A stretch of DNA of 64,000 bases from Kosakonia cowanii JCM 10956 = DSM 18146 (lineage in GTDB: Bacteria > Pseudomonadota > Gammaproteobacteria > Enterobacterales > Enterobacteriaceae). The stretch spans positions 2,232,001 to 2,296,000 of the forward strand of contig NZ_CP019445.1 of assembly GCF_001975225.1 (NCBI RefSeq). The letters run 5' to 3'. Shown piece by piece: positions 33,786 through 43,324 of this stretch. The notes beneath the pieces are model-generated. The model saw nothing but the letters and a program-made list of their open reading frames with translations. It had not been told where the DNA came from and did no database searches. How positions within the stretch are numbered: position 1 is the stretch's first letter; each line of letters begins with the position of its first letter. Both the position numbers and the translations under genes were made by a program.

Positions 33786-34742
33786 CTAATCGACACGATT
33801 TTGTGGTTCGCCGGTGATAAACGCCCGCACGTTTTCCACCGTGGTGGCGAGAATGCGCCCGCGCGCATCGACGGATGCCCAAGCGATATGCGGCGTAATA
33901 ATGCAGTTTTTCGCACTCAGCAGCGGGTTGTCCGCGCCAGGCGGTTCACTGCTCAGCACATCCACCGCGGCCCCGGCAATGCGCCCTTCGTTAAGGGCGG
34001 CGGCGAGATCCGCCTCGTTAATCAGATCCCCGCGCGAGGCGTTCAGCAGCAGCGCGCTGCGCTTCATCTTCGCCAGCGCCTCGCGGTTGATCATCCCCTT
34101 GGTCTGCGGCGTCAGCGGGCAGTGCAGGCTGATAACATCCGCCTCGGCGTAAAGGGTGTCGAGATCGACATAGCGGAGTTGCGCGCTCTCCGGCAGCGGG
34201 CGCGAACGGGTAGAGTGGGCGAGCACCGTCATGCCCATCGCCTGGGCGATGGCACCAAACGCCTGGCCGATGCGGCCATAGCCGATGATACCGACGCGTT
34301 TCCCCGCCAGCTCGATCATCGGTTGCAGCCAGTAACACCAGCTTTGTGACTTGCTCCAGCCGCCAGCGTGCACATCGGCGTCGTGTTCGCCGACGCGGTT
34401 GCAGAGCGCCAGCAGCAGCGCGGTGGTAAATTGCGCCACCGTGGCGGTGCCGTACGTTGGCACATTGGTAACGACAATTTGTCGGGCGCGGACAGCCTCA
34501 AGATCGATAATGTTGTAGCCGGTGGCGGTCACAGCGATACATTTCAGCCGCGGGCAGTGGGCGAGCAGGTCTTCGCTAAACGCCACTTTATTGGTAATGG
34601 CGATATCCGCATCGCGCAGGCGCTGCGCGGCTTTATCGGCCGGGGTGGTGTCATAAACCGTGACTTCGCCCAACGCATGCAGTGGCTCCCAGCTGAGATC
34701 GCCGGGGTTAAGCAGACCGCCATCCAGCACAACTATTTTCAT
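33786..34742 (-). CDS. D-2-hydroxyacid dehydrogenase
   Basis: 318 residues. The NAD-binding loop is VGIIGYGRIGQAF; catalytic residues lie in LLLNASRGDLINEADLAAAL (Arg), DVLSSEPP (Glu) and CIITPHIAWAS (His). The family includes glycerate/hydroxypyruvate-type reductases acting on small 2-oxo acids. It is a single gene on the minus strand. The long spacing to the oxidase gene (about 110 bases) makes a shared operon possible but unproven. Confidence 0.9.
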   Translation of the reverse strand: MKIVVLDGGLLNPGDLSWEPLHALGEVTVYDTTPADKAAQRLRDADIAITNKVAFSEDLLAHCPRLKCIAVTATGYNIIDLEAVRARQIVVTNVPTYGTATVAQFTTALLLALCNRVGEHDADVHAGGWSKSQSWCYWLQPMIELAGKRVGIIGYGRIGQAFGAIAQAMGMTVLAHSTRSRPLPESAQLRYVDLDTLYAEADVISLHCPLTPQTKGMINREALAKMKRSALLLNASRGDLINEADLAAALNEGRIAGAAVDVLSSEPPGADNPLLSAKNCIITPHIAWASVDARGRILATTVENVRAFITGEPQNRVD

Positions 34743-34781
34743 CTTTTCCCCATTCGGTCATGAAAGTGATGCCATAAAAAA

Positions 34782-34801
34782 GCCGGACCCTATCGTCCGG
34801 C
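34782..34801 (-). terminator. Terminator after the PncC-like gene
   Basis: GCCGGAC at 34782-34788 pairs with GTCCGGC at 34795-34801; on the minus strand it is followed by TTTTTTATGG. Confidence 0.85.
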
Positions 34802-34827
34802 ATTCGCACACAAGAAGCAAATTGCAA

Positions 34828-35364
34828 TCAATCACTTAATAGCGTTATCACGCCTGAGAGGGCATATTTCACCGCTTGCTCAATCACCTCTTTGGTATCG
34901 CCCTCGAAGAGACATTTGACGGTGACCGGTTCACTATCCGGCAGGCCCCAGCCAAACCACACGGTGCCGGCGGGGGTGCCATCTTCGCCGCCGTCGGGGC
35001 CAGTGTAGCCGGTCACGGCAATGCTGACCGGCTCGTGGCTGGCGTCGCAGGCGCCTTGCGCCATTTCGAAAGCCGTCTGCTGGCTAACCGCCGTCCAGCG
35101 CGCCAGCGTCTCTTTGTTCACCTGCAACAGCGTCTGTTTCGCTTCATCGGTAAAGGTGATAAACCCGCTGCCGTAAAACTCCGGCGTGCTTTCGCAGGCG
35201 CAGAGGGCGGTGGCGATCTGCCCGCCGGTGCAGGACTCGGCGGTGGTGACGCGCAGTTTTTTATCGCACAACAGCGTGCCGAGCCGGTCGGCCAGATCGC
35301 TGATCTCAAGCTTTAACAGCGGCGCGACGCGCTCACTTTGTAATGTGGTGGTTTCACTGTTCAT
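34828..35364 (-). CDS. CinA/PncC-family nicotinamide-nucleotide amidohydrolase-like protein
   Basis: 178 residues from the ATG at 35364 with GGGAG upstream; the frame continues 13 codons further but without a better site. It has the CinA C-terminal core: VTTAESCTGGQIATALCACE, FITFTDEAKQTLLQV and VTGYTGPDGGEDGTPAGTVW. It is a stand-alone CinA-C protein like E. coli YdeJ. Family knowledge: PncC deamidates NMN to NaMN, but YdeJ-type paralogues may lack that activity. Its own terminator follows. Confidence 0.85.
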   Translation of the reverse strand: MNSETTTLQSERVAPLLKLEISDLADRLGTLLCDKKLRVTTAESCTGGQIATALCACESTPEFYGSGFITFTDEAKQTLLQVNKETLARWTAVSQQTAFEMAQGACDASHEPVSIAVTGYTGPDGGEDGTPAGTVWFGWGLPDSEPVTVKCLFEGDTKEVIEQAVKYALSGVITLLSD

Positions 35365-35421
35365 ATTACTCCCTTCCATCCGAAAGAAAATTCTGCCTGG
35401 CAAAAGTATAGCAGCGCACTT

Positions 35422-35871
35422 TTAAGGCGAATTTTTCGGAATGATCGAGATATGACCATTGCGCTCAAGGATGGCGAATTTAATCTCTGCGAGGTCGACA
35501 ATGCCCTGGTTATTGCGCGCCGAGAGCATAATATCGGCGCGGGAGATATCCGCCTCGCGCATCTTCTCCGGCAGCATTTCACCGTTCTCGACCAGCACCA
35601 CCGGTGTGCCGTCGATAAAGTTTTCTGCCCCTTTCACGTACTTCTTCAGCTTGCCAAACAGAATATCCACTACCACCAGCGTGATGATGGTCAGCGCCGC
35701 GCCGGTGACGGAGAAGTCGTTGCCGAGCAGCGCCTGCTGCGTCGCTTCACTGATGATCAGCAACAAAATGAGATCGAAGGAGGTCATCTGCAACAAGGCT
35801 CGCCGACCAGCGATTTTGAATACCACCATTAACACCAGATAGATCGCTACCGCGCGTAACACCATATCCAT
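35422..35871 (-). CDS. YetF/DUF421-family membrane protein
   Basis: 149 residues. Two to three N-terminal membrane helices (LRAVAIYLVLMVVFKIAG; LILLLIISEATQQALL; ALTIITLVVVDILFG) are followed by a cytosolic YetF-type domain (GTPVVLVENGEMLPEKMREA and the typical ARNNQGIVDLAEIKFAILER-like block). Family knowledge: the function is poorly known; relatives include E. coli YcaP. It follows the next gene upstream by 10 bases, so the two form an operon. Confidence 0.88.
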   Translation of the reverse strand: MDMVLRAVAIYLVLMVVFKIAGRRALLQMTSFDLILLLIISEATQQALLGNDFSVTGAALTIITLVVVDILFGKLKKYVKGAENFIDGTPVVLVENGEMLPEKMREADISRADIMLSARNNQGIVDLAEIKFAILERNGHISIIPKNSP

Positions 35872-35881
35872 CGCCGTCTCC

Positions 35882-36382
35882 TCAGGGCCAGATAAACTGT
35901 TTCACCGCCAGCTGGGTGGTGTCATTTAACGAAAGTCGCAATTCGCTGCTGCCAGGGGTTTGCGGCGTCAGTCCGAGCCAGACGGTGAAGGGTTGATCGG
36001 GATGAGGACGGGCATACTCCAGCACCAGTTCGCCGTTCTGGCTGGTCATCTTTTCCGGCTGCGGTTGCAGGGTGCGGATCTCAAAATCCTGCATAAAGTT
36101 GCCGCCGAGGATAAAAACGGTGCGGCGTTCGTTTGAGGCGTGGGCGGTGAGTTGCATATCGATATCGCTTTGCAGGCGGGCGTAGCGGTCATACTGCACC
36201 GTCAGTTTGCCATCAATGCTATGGGCGCTTCGCGCGCTGAGCCACCCCTGGGAAAAGAGACCGAGCAGCCCGGCGATCACTACCGCAAACAATATTACGG
36301 AGCCAATGCGCTGCACCTTTGTTTCAACATGCAGCCAGAACGGGCTGTCAGCCACCGGATAGCGGTGCGACTTCTTCTCCAT
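35882..36382 (-). CDS. Membrane-anchored hypothetical protein paired with DUF421 gene
   Basis: 166 residues from the ATG at 36382 with GGAGAG upstream. It has a basic N-terminus, one membrane helix (IGSVILFAVVIAGLLGLFSQ) and then an extracytoplasmic beta-rich domain (GKLTVQYDRYARLQSDIDMQ). It is first in a two-gene operon with the YetF-family protein and probably works with it at the membrane. I do not know a characterised family. Confidence 0.65.
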   Translation of the reverse strand: MEKKSHRYPVADSPFWLHVETKVQRIGSVILFAVVIAGLLGLFSQGWLSARSAHSIDGKLTVQYDRYARLQSDIDMQLTAHASNERRTVFILGGNFMQDFEIRTLQPQPEKMTSQNGELVLEYARPHPDQPFTVWLGLTPQTPGSSELRLSLNDTTQLAVKQFIWP

Positions 36383-36467
36383 CTCTCCTCCACGGTGTCG
36401 GTGGAAACCACGTAAAGAGAGTGTAGATGAGGCGGGGGCCATGCGGTAACGAAGCCGCTCCGATCCC

Positions 36468-36500
36468 GTAGGCCGGATAAGCGTAGCGCCATCCGGCAAT
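36468..36500. repeat. REP unit
   Basis: GTAGGCCGGATAAGC ... GCGCCATCCGGCA palindrome upstream of repeat copy 2. Confidence 0.8.
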
Positions 36501-36512
36501 GGGTTTGGATTG

Positions 36513-36856
36513 GTGGAATGGTTCCGTTCACCAGGCACTGGGGAGTTTCATTAATCTCTTATGCGGTGAACGGGACAAGGGGGGGACCGCTCCCCCCTTG
36601 TCAATCCCCTCGGCCCCGCGAGGAAATCGGTGCTGCGCACTGCGCTCACCTCCCGCGTGCCTGACTGCGGCCGGCTCGACTCGACTTGCTCACCCCTACG
36701 GGGATTCGCTCCCTGTCTCGGTTCGCCTCTGTCCGCCATCCATGGCGTCCAGACCTTGTCATTCACGCTTCGGTTCGCCGATTTCAGCGGGGACACAACC
36801 CCTCGCTTTCATATTGCAGACAAAAGCAAAACCGGTATCGCTGGAACTGCGGTTTT
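36513..36856. repeat. Interspersed repeat, copy 2 (about 344 bp)
   Basis: It begins GTGGAATGGTTCCGTTCACC and shares nearly all of its length with copies at 30931 and 58322. The hairpin GACAAGGGGGG / CCCCCCTTGTC lies at 36573-36602. An imperfect inverted repeat (TTCCGTTCACC ... GGTGAACGGGA) spans the first 60 bases. It ends at a REP unit. The whole gap 36383-37008 consists of this element plus REP units. Confidence 0.85.
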
Positions 36857-36998
36857 GTAGGCCGGATAAGCGTACGCGCCATCCGGCATTATCTCTGCGG
36901 CACCGATTGCCTGATGGCGGCTACGCCTTATCCGGCCTACGCGGTTTCAGCGGATGTGGTTTTGTAGGCCGGATAAGCGCCAGCGCCATCCGGCAATC
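36857..36998. repeat. BIME cluster of REP units
   Basis: Three REP units (GTAGGCCGGATAAGCG...GCGCCATCCGGCA and inverted CTTATCCGGCCTAC) between repeat copy 2 and the acyltransferase gene. Confidence 0.85.
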
Positions 36999-37008
36999 TG
37001 CGAGGAAC

Positions 37009-38727
37009 TTACCCCGCTTTCTGCTGCACCTGATGCACACCAATATAGCGCTCGTAGCGGTTCGCCTTCAGCCGCGTCAAATCCACCAGCACCAGGCCGT
37101 CGACGCAGTTACTGAAATCGGGATCGCTACCGAAGTCGATAAACTGCACGCCGCCGGGCTCGCCCAGCTCGGAATACTGTTTATAGAGCGGGGGAATGCC
37201 GCAGCCGAGATTACCAAGCAGCGATTTCAGCCGCGTCAGATCTTCGGTGTAATCCTCGCCGGTAAACTGCGCCAGCACCTCGGGCAGGGTGGCGGGGCAG
37301 GGGCGGCGCGACGACGCAAGCGGCCAGGCAGCGGGGAACCAGAGGCGATAGAAGGCAATCAGCAGATCGCGCGCCGCAGGCGGCAGGCCGCCGGAGATAG
37401 AGACCGGGCCAAAGAGATAACGGTATTGCGGGTAGCGCGCCAGATAAGCGCCAATCCCCGACCAGAGATAATCGAGCCCGCGACGACCCCAGTAGCGCGG
37501 TTGAATAAAGCTGCGCCCCAACTCAAGCCCTTCGCGCAGCACCTCCGCCATACGTGCATCGTAGTGAAACAGGCTATGGCTATAGAGCCCCTCCGGCCCC
37601 TGCTCGGCGATAAGCTGCGCCGTCGGCATAAAGCGGTAAGCGCCGACGATCTCCAGATCGGCATCATCCCAGAGGATCAGGTGCAGGTAGTGATCATCGT
37701 AGCGATCCGTATCGCGCCGTTTGCCGCTCCCTTCACCCACCGCGCGAAAAGCGATCTCGCGCAGCCGCCCCAGTTCGCGCAACAGCGGTGCATCCTCCTG
37801 GCCGTTGCGCTGCCAGAGATAGATTGTTTTGCCGTCCGGCGTGCGGCCAAGGCACTCGGCGCGGCTCAGTTCGCGGCGCAGGGTGGCTCTGTCTTCCGGC
37901 CGGGCGATGGCGCATTCGGTTTTGAACGTGCCGGGCACTCCCTTGCCGAGACGCAGAAGATGCTGGCGACACTTCTCGGCCAGCTCGCGCGGCGCGAGGG
38001 CGGTAGTGTGCCAGTTCTCCCAGGGAATGCGCTGACCGAGGGTGAGCGGCAAGCTGCTGTTACGGCGGCGAAACATCTGCTGCATCAACAGCAGCAGCGG
38101 CAGGGTGTCTGAGAGCAGGGCGCTGGCGTAAAACAGCGCGCTGTTGCGGGCATCGATCCACGCTGGCAGCAGCGGGGCGCGGAACTTGTTCGCCAGCTTG
38201 ATAAACCCGGCGTGCCAGCGTTTATCGCGAATCCCTTTGCGGGTCAGGCGCGACACTTCGCCCGCCGGGAAAAAGATCAGCACGCCGCCGGATTGCAGCT
38301 GGTTTTCCATCTGTTGTAGGGCCGATTTGGTGGTGCGCCCGCCGATATTGTCCACTGCGATAAAGAGCGAACTTAAGGGTTCGAGGTGGCTCAGCAGGCG
38401 GTTAGTGACCACTTTGACATCGCGGCGCACGCGCGAGACGGCATACATCAGCGCCAGCCCATCCAGCGTACCGGTCGGGTGGTTGGCGATAATCACCAGC
38501 GGGCCATGTTCGGGGATTTGTTCGAGGCAGTGAGCGGGGATGGTACAGCGAATTTGCAGATGGTCGAGGACATGTTCCACCATATCCAGCCCTTTCAGGT
38601 GGCGGTGCTGGGCGGCGAATTGCTGGAACTCCTGTTCGTAAAGCAGACGCCTGAGCAGGTTCTTTTGCCAGGGTGCCGGTCTGGCCTGCGGCCAGAGATC
38701 CTCAAGTACATTGTCGAGACTAAACAT
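37009..38727 (-). CDS. OlsF-like fused lysophospholipid acyltransferase / GNAT-like N-acyltransferase
   Basis: 572 residues with two domains. The N-terminal part (about 70-270) is PlsC-like: VIIANHPTGTLDGLALMYAV, then VDNIGGR and FFPAGEVSRL. The C-terminal part (about 310-500) resembles the hemolysin-type acetyltransferase_5 domain: IVGAYRFMPTA, LYSHSLFHYD and ELGRSFIQPRYWGRRGLDYL. Family knowledge: OlsF of Serratia has this order and makes ornithine lipids in one protein. A lipid aminoacyl function is inferred from domain order only. It is a single gene between REP clusters. Confidence 0.75.
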   Translation of the reverse strand: MFSLDNVLEDLWPQARPAPWQKNLLRRLLYEQEFQQFAAQHRHLKGLDMVEHVLDHLQIRCTIPAHCLEQIPEHGPLVIIANHPTGTLDGLALMYAVSRVRRDVKVVTNRLLSHLEPLSSLFIAVDNIGGRTTKSALQQMENQLQSGGVLIFFPAGEVSRLTRKGIRDKRWHAGFIKLANKFRAPLLPAWIDARNSALFYASALLSDTLPLLLLMQQMFRRRNSSLPLTLGQRIPWENWHTTALAPRELAEKCRQHLLRLGKGVPGTFKTECAIARPEDRATLRRELSRAECLGRTPDGKTIYLWQRNGQEDAPLLRELGRLREIAFRAVGEGSGKRRDTDRYDDHYLHLILWDDADLEIVGAYRFMPTAQLIAEQGPEGLYSHSLFHYDARMAEVLREGLELGRSFIQPRYWGRRGLDYLWSGIGAYLARYPQYRYLFGPVSISGGLPPAARDLLIAFYRLWFPAAWPLASSRRPCPATLPEVLAQFTGEDYTEDLTRLKSLLGNLGCGIPPLYKQYSELGEPGGVQFIDFGSDPDFSNCVDGLVLVDLTRLKANRYERYIGVHQVQQKAG

Positions 38728-38814
38728 GGCGATTTCTCCTCCCGTCTTGCCGCTGACAGTAGCGGGAGAAGATGACGCTTACATTTCATTACAATGACGT
38801 TATGAGCATTTATT

Positions 38815-38978
38815 GCAGGCCGGATAAGGGGCAAGCCGCCATCCGGCAGGGGGGAGTGCGGTGAAATGCCGGATGGCGCTACGCTTATCCGGCCTACAAA
38901 GGCAGGACAGACGAACATACGGTAAAGCGGGCCACGAATTATGTAGGCCGGATAAGGCATAAGCCGCCATCCGGCATT
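38815..38978. repeat. BIME cluster of REP units
   Basis: At least three REP units (GCAGGCCGGATAAGG, CTTATCCGGCCTAC, GTAGGCCGGATAAGG) between the acyltransferase gene and hemB. Confidence 0.85.
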
Positions 38979-38999
38979 GCAGAAGGCAGAGCGGGAAAA

Positions 39000-39971
39000 T
39001 TAAATCAGGCCGCGTTCGGCGAGATCGAGGGCGAAGTAGCTGAAGATCAGATCCGCGCCTGCGCGTTTTATGGCGCCGAGGCTCTCCATCACCACTTTAT
39101 CTTCATCGATCGCACCCGCCTGGGCGGCAAACTTGATCATCGCGTACTCACCGCTCACCTGGTATGCGCCCAGCGGCAGTTCGGTGCGCTCACGAATATC
39201 ACGCAGAATATCGAGGTAGGCCCCCGCCGGTTTCACCATCAGGCAGTCGGCGCCCTGCGCTTCGTCGATCAACGATTCGCGGATCGCTTCGCGGCGGTTC
39301 AGCGGGTTCATCTGATAGGTTTTACGATCGCCTTTCAGCGCGGTACCGGCCGCTTCACGGAACGGGCCGTAGAAGGAGGAGGCGAACTTGGTGGAGTAGG
39401 ACATGATGGCGGTATCTTTAAAGCCCGCCGCGTCCAGCGCCTTGCGAATCGCCTGCACCTGGCCATCCATCGCTGCCGATGGCGCGATAAAGTCCGCCCC
39501 GGCTGCCGCAGCAACCACCGCCTGCTTACCGAGGTTCAGCAGGGTTGCGTCGTTATCGACGCCGTGTTCGCACAGCACGCCGCAGTGGCCGTGGGAGGTG
39601 TATTCACAAAAACAGGTATCGGACATCACGATCATCTCCGGTACCGTCTCTTTACAGATGCGCGACATGCGCGCCACCAGGCCGTTCTCCTGCCAGGCAT
39701 CGCTGCCGGTGTCGTCGGTATGGTGTGAAATACCAAAGGTCATCACCGAGCGGATACCCGCTTTAGCGATACGTTCAATTTCACGGGCGAGATACTTTTC
39801 CGGAATGCGCATCACGCCGGGCATGGCGGAGATCGCCTGGTAATCATTCAGCTCTTCTTCAACAAAGATCGGCAGCACCAGGTCGTTTTTGCTCAGTGTT
39901 GTCTCTTCAAACAGGGCGCGCAGCGCAGGGGTTTTACGCAGGCGGCGAGGACGGGTGATTAAATCGGTCAT
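39000..39971 (-). CDS. hemB: Delta-aminolevulinic acid dehydratase
   Basis: 323 residues (E. coli 324). Zn-binding cysteines lie in [20 protein letters not shown]. The Schiff-base lysines are in [14 protein letters not shown] and [13 protein letters not shown]. The reaction condenses two 5-aminolevulinates to porphobilinogen in heme synthesis. It marks the start of the block collinear with E. coli. Confidence 0.97.
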   Translation of the reverse strand: MTDLITRPRRLRKTPALRALFEETTLSKNDLVLPIFVEEELNDYQAISAMPGVMRIPEKYLAREIERIAKAGIRSVMTFGISHHTDDTGSDAWQENGLVARMSRICKETVPEMIVMSDTCFCEYTSHGHCGVLCEHGVDNDATLLNLGKQAVVAAAAGADFIAPSAAMDGQVQAIRKALDAAGFKDTAIMSYSTKFASSFYGPFREAAGTALKGDRKTYQMNPLNRREAIRESLIDEAQGADCLMVKPAGAYLDILRDIRERTELPLGAYQVSGEYAMIKFAAQAGAIDEDKVVMESLGAIKRAGADLIFSYFALDLAERGLI

Positions 39972-40089
39972 GATATGCCTAAGATTTATGGAACAGATGG
40001 CGGCATTGTAGCCGAAAATATAATCCCCCGTTTTACCAAAATCGCCGTTAAGCCACAGGCAGGCGGCAATGCGCCTGCCTGTTACTTCA

Positions 40090-41247
40090 TCAGGAGGCGG
40101 GGATCGCCACCGGTTTATTGTTGCTCAGCTCACTCACCAGATCGTTCATGCCGTCGCTCATATTGGTAAATTTGGTCAACGGTGAACGGGTGATAACCAC
40201 GAACACGCCAACGTTATGCTGCGGCACCATCGCCATATAGGTGATAAACCCACCGCCGCCGCCGGTCTTCTGAATAATCCCCGGGTGACCCTCTTTCGGG
40301 GCCATATAGACCCAGCCGAGACCGAGGGCGTCGGCTTTACCCGGTACATCCATTCCCACCACTTTCGTCAGGCGTTCGCGCGGGTAGATCAGCGTCTGCA
40401 TCCGGTCGGCCTGCGTATCGCGGTGGTAAAAGTCGGAGGAGAGGAACTGCTGCATCCAGCGCATCATATCGCCGGGCGTGGAGTAGACGCCGCCGCTGCC
40501 AATCGCCGCCAGCGTGTTGTTGCACGGGCTGGCGCCTTTTTCCGCCACCATCAGCCGTTTGCACTGATCCGGCGACGGGGTAAAGGTGGTGTCTTTCATG
40601 CCCAGCGGGCGGGTGATCTGCTCTTCAAACAGCTGCGGATAGGGTTTTCCCGCCGCGCGCGCCAGCGCATCTGCCAGCAGATCAAAGGCCAGGTTGGAAT
40701 ACGCCGCCTGGGTGCCCGGCGCGGTTTTCAGTTTGGCGGTGGCAAGCCAGTTCCAGCGCTGCTCGCGCGTCGGCCAGACAAACACCGGACGCACCGCTGC
40801 GCCGCCGGGCTGTTCACGCGGCAGGGCGCTGGTGTGCGTCGCCAGGTTAACCAGCGTGATCGGCGCGCCCTGGTAAGTCGGTACGCGCGCGCCAGGCGGG
40901 GCATATTTACTTAACGGATCGTCAAGGCGCACGCGGCCCTGATCGAGCAGCTTCACCAGCATCTCACTGGTCATCAGCTTGGAGAGCGAGGCGATGCGCA
41001 CCACCGAGTCGAGCTGCGGGCGCACATTGTTGCCGGGACGGGTTTCGCCGAAACTGCGAAAGACGCGCTGGTTGCCGTCAATCACCACCATTGCCATGCC
41101 GGTTGCGCCGCTGCCATAGAAGATATGGTTGGCATAACGATCGACAATTTCAGAAGCAAACACCGGGTCGGGGGATTGCTGCGCCGCCCGGACGCTGGTC
41201 AGGCCCAGCGCACACCACATCGCACAGAGAAGCAGACAACGTTTCAA
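40090..41247 (-). CDS. ampH: D-alanyl-D-alanine carboxypeptidase/endopeptidase AmpH
   Basis: 385 residues with signal peptide ending near VRAAQQ. The class C beta-lactamase-like active site is complete: SLSK, AYSNLA and QKTGGGGG. Family knowledge: a periplasmic low-molecular-weight penicillin-binding protein with DD-carboxypeptidase and endopeptidase activity that aids peptidoglycan recycling. In E. coli it neighbours sbmA as here, with an extra isochorismatase-like gene inserted between them. Confidence 0.96.
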   Translation of the reverse strand: MKRCLLLCAMWCALGLTSVRAAQQSPDPVFASEIVDRYANHIFYGSGATGMAMVVIDGNQRVFRSFGETRPGNNVRPQLDSVVRIASLSKLMTSEMLVKLLDQGRVRLDDPLSKYAPPGARVPTYQGAPITLVNLATHTSALPREQPGGAAVRPVFVWPTREQRWNWLATAKLKTAPGTQAAYSNLAFDLLADALARAAGKPYPQLFEEQITRPLGMKDTTFTPSPDQCKRLMVAEKGASPCNNTLAAIGSGGVYSTPGDMMRWMQQFLSSDFYHRDTQADRMQTLIYPRERLTKVVGMDVPGKADALGLGWVYMAPKEGHPGIIQKTGGGGGFITYMAMVPQHNVGVFVVITRSPLTKFTNMSDGMNDLVSELSNNKPVAIPAS

Positions 41248-41437
41248 CGAAAGGATCCATTAATCACGGGGAAAGATAGAGCGTATTTATACTACTTGCG
41301 TGCCGTTGCAAAGGGGCGAAAAGCGGAATGTTTCGCCCTAATCCGTAACGCCAGGTAAATAAGAGCATTTTTTTCTGTCGACCGCCGCCGCCGTGGGCTG
41401 TGGTAAGCTCCGTTTTTCGCCAAACAGGAGGCAGGCA

Positions 41438-41971
41438 ATGGTTGCTCAACGGGTAGTGATGGTGGTCGATATGCAAAACGGCGTGTTCGCCACACCGCGT
41501 CATCAGCGCGCGCAGTGCGTCGCGCGGATCAATCAGCTGACGGCGGTGGCAGAGACCGTGATCTTTATCCAGCATGCCGAAGCGGGCGGGCTGGAGGAGG
41601 GGAGTGAAGGTTTTGCGCTGCTGCCGGAGTTAACCCAGCCAGCCAGCGCCTTTTACGTCACCAAAACCGCCTGCGACGCCTTCTATAAAACCGGGCTGGA
41701 GGCGCTGCTGCGTGAACGGGCGATCGAAAGCTTTGTTATCTGCGGCTGTGCAACGGATTACTGTGTCGATACCACGCTGAAAAACGGTGCCAGCAAAGGC
41801 TTCGCGATTACCGTTGCGGAAGATGCTCACACCACTGCTGACCGCGCGGCGGCGAAGGCGACCACGCTTATTGACCACTACAACGAGGTGTGGCGCACGC
41901 TCATCGTGCCGGACAACCCGGTGCAGGTGAAAAGTGTCGATACAATTGTTTATGACTGGCAAAGCCACTAA
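41438..41971 (+). CDS. Isochorismatase-like cysteine hydrolase
   Basis: 177 residues from the ATG at 41438 after CAGGAGG. The catalytic triad is visible: Asp in VVDMQNGVFA, Lys in YVTKTACDAF, and Cys in FVICGCATDYCVDTTLKNGA with the cis-peptide region before it. Family knowledge: amide hydrolases such as nicotinamidase, N-carbamoylsarcosine amidase and others; the substrate is unknown. It is inserted between ampH and sbmA relative to E. coli and ends at its own terminator. Confidence 0.88.
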   Translation: MVAQRVVMVVDMQNGVFATPRHQRAQCVARINQLTAVAETVIFIQHAEAGGLEEGSEGFALLPELTQPASAFYVTKTACDAFYKTGLEALLRERAIESFVICGCATDYCVDTTLKNGASKGFAITVAEDAHTTADRAAAKATTLIDHYNEVWRTLIVPDNPVQVKSVDTIVYDWQSH

Positions 41972-42002
41972 ACGGTTAACCTGAGGTCTGATTAAACGAG
42001 CC

Positions 42003-42022
42003 AGCGCCGCACCCGCGGCGCT
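42003..42022 (+). terminator. Terminator after the isochorismatase-like gene
   Basis: AGCGCCGC and GCGGCGCT arms, followed by TTTTTTG. Confidence 0.88.
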
Positions 42023-42091
42023 TTTTTGTCGCTGGCCGCGAGCATGACACAGCACACGTCGTAAAGAATAAGAAAGACCCAGGAGAGCACT

Positions 42092-43312
42092 ATGTTTCGT
42101 TCCTTTTTCCCCCGGCCGACGCCCTTTTTTGCCTCGGCGTTTATCTGGACGCTTCTCGCCATTGTTTTCTGGCTGGCAGGCGGCGAGCGCTGGTTGTTAC
42201 ACCTGACCGGCATATCAAGCGAGGTGCCAATCAGCGCCGCGCGCTTCTGGAGCCCCAACTTTCTGCTCTTCTACGCCTACTACGCGCTCTGCGTCTGCCT
42301 CTTCGCCGCTTTCTGGTATATCTACTCGCCCCATCGCTGGCAGCGGTGGTCGATTCTCGGCACCGCGCTGATTATCTTCGTCACCTGGTTTCAGGTGGAG
42401 GTGAGCGTCGCCATCAACGCCTGGTATCAGCCCTTTTTTGATCTGATCCAAAAGGCGCTTACCGCGCCCAATACCGTGCCGCTGGAGAAATTTTACAGCG
42501 GTAGCGGCGTCTTTTTGGGCATCGCGCTGATTGGTGTGACGGTGGCGGTGCTGAATAACTTCTTCGTCAGCCACTATGTGTTCCGCTGGCGCACGGCGAT
42601 GAACGAATACTATATGGCGCACTGGCAGCAGCTGCGCCATATTGAGGGCGCCGCGCAGCGTGTGCAGGAGGACACCATGCGCTTTGCCAGCACGCTGGAG
42701 GATATGGGCACCAGCTTTATCAACGCCATTATGACTCTCTTTGCCTTTCTGCCGGTGCTGATTGCGCTCTCGCCTCACGTGCCGGAGCTGCCGCTTATTG
42801 GGCATGTTCCTTACGGGCTGGTGTTTGCCGCCATCGGCTGGGCGCTGTTTGGCACGCTGGTGCTCGGCGTGGTGGGCATCAAGCTGCCCGGTCTGCAATT
42901 TAAAAATCAGCGCGTCGAAGCGGCGTACCGCAAAGAGCTGGTCTATGGTGAAGATGATGCTGAACGTGCGCGGCCGCATACGGTGGTGGAGTTGTTTAAC
43001 GCCGTGCGTCGTAACTACTTTCGGCTCTATTTCCACTACACCTATTTCAACGTCGTGCGCATTCTCTATCTCCAGGTTGACGCAGTGTTTGGCCTGGTTA
43101 TGCTCTTCCCGACGCTGGCAGCCGGGGCGATTACCTTCGGGTTGATGCAGCAGATCACGAACGTCTTTGAACAGGTGCGCAGCTCGTTCCAGTATCTGAT
43201 CACCTCGTGGACGACACTGGTGGAGTTGATGTCTATCTATAAACGTTTGCGCAGTTTTGAGCGTGAGGTCGATAATCAGGAGTTCGTTCCTGTCGCCTCT
43301 CAGTGCCATTAA
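42092..43312 (+). CDS. sbmA: Peptide antibiotic transporter SbmA
   Basis: 406 residues, the same as E. coli. It opens [20 protein letters not shown] and has six to eight membrane helices without an ATPase domain; [20 protein letters not shown] and the [20 protein letters not shown] block are characteristic. Family knowledge: a proton-driven inner-membrane importer of microcins B17 and J25, bleomycin and proline-rich peptides such as Bac7. yaiW follows 12 bases later in the same operon. Confidence 0.97.
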   Translation: MFRSFFPRPTPFFASAFIWTLLAIVFWLAGGERWLLHLTGISSEVPISAARFWSPNFLLFYAYYALCVCLFAAFWYIYSPHRWQRWSILGTALIIFVTWFQVEVSVAINAWYQPFFDLIQKALTAPNTVPLEKFYSGSGVFLGIALIGVTVAVLNNFFVSHYVFRWRTAMNEYYMAHWQQLRHIEGAAQRVQEDTMRFASTLEDMGTSFINAIMTLFAFLPVLIALSPHVPELPLIGHVPYGLVFAAIGWALFGTLVLGVVGIKLPGLQFKNQRVEAAYRKELVYGEDDAERARPHTVVELFNAVRRNYFRLYFHYTYFNVVRILYLQVDAVFGLVMLFPTLAAGAITFGLMQQITNVFEQVRSSFQYLITSWTTLVELMSIYKRLRSFEREVDNQEFVPVASQCH

Positions 43313-43324
43313 CAAAGGAAGGTT

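Noticed and set aside
36499..38112. 537-codon plus-strand frame running from repeat copy 2 into the acyltransferase gene
   Set aside because: It is antisense to the well-supported OlsF-like gene, and the first part is repeat DNA.
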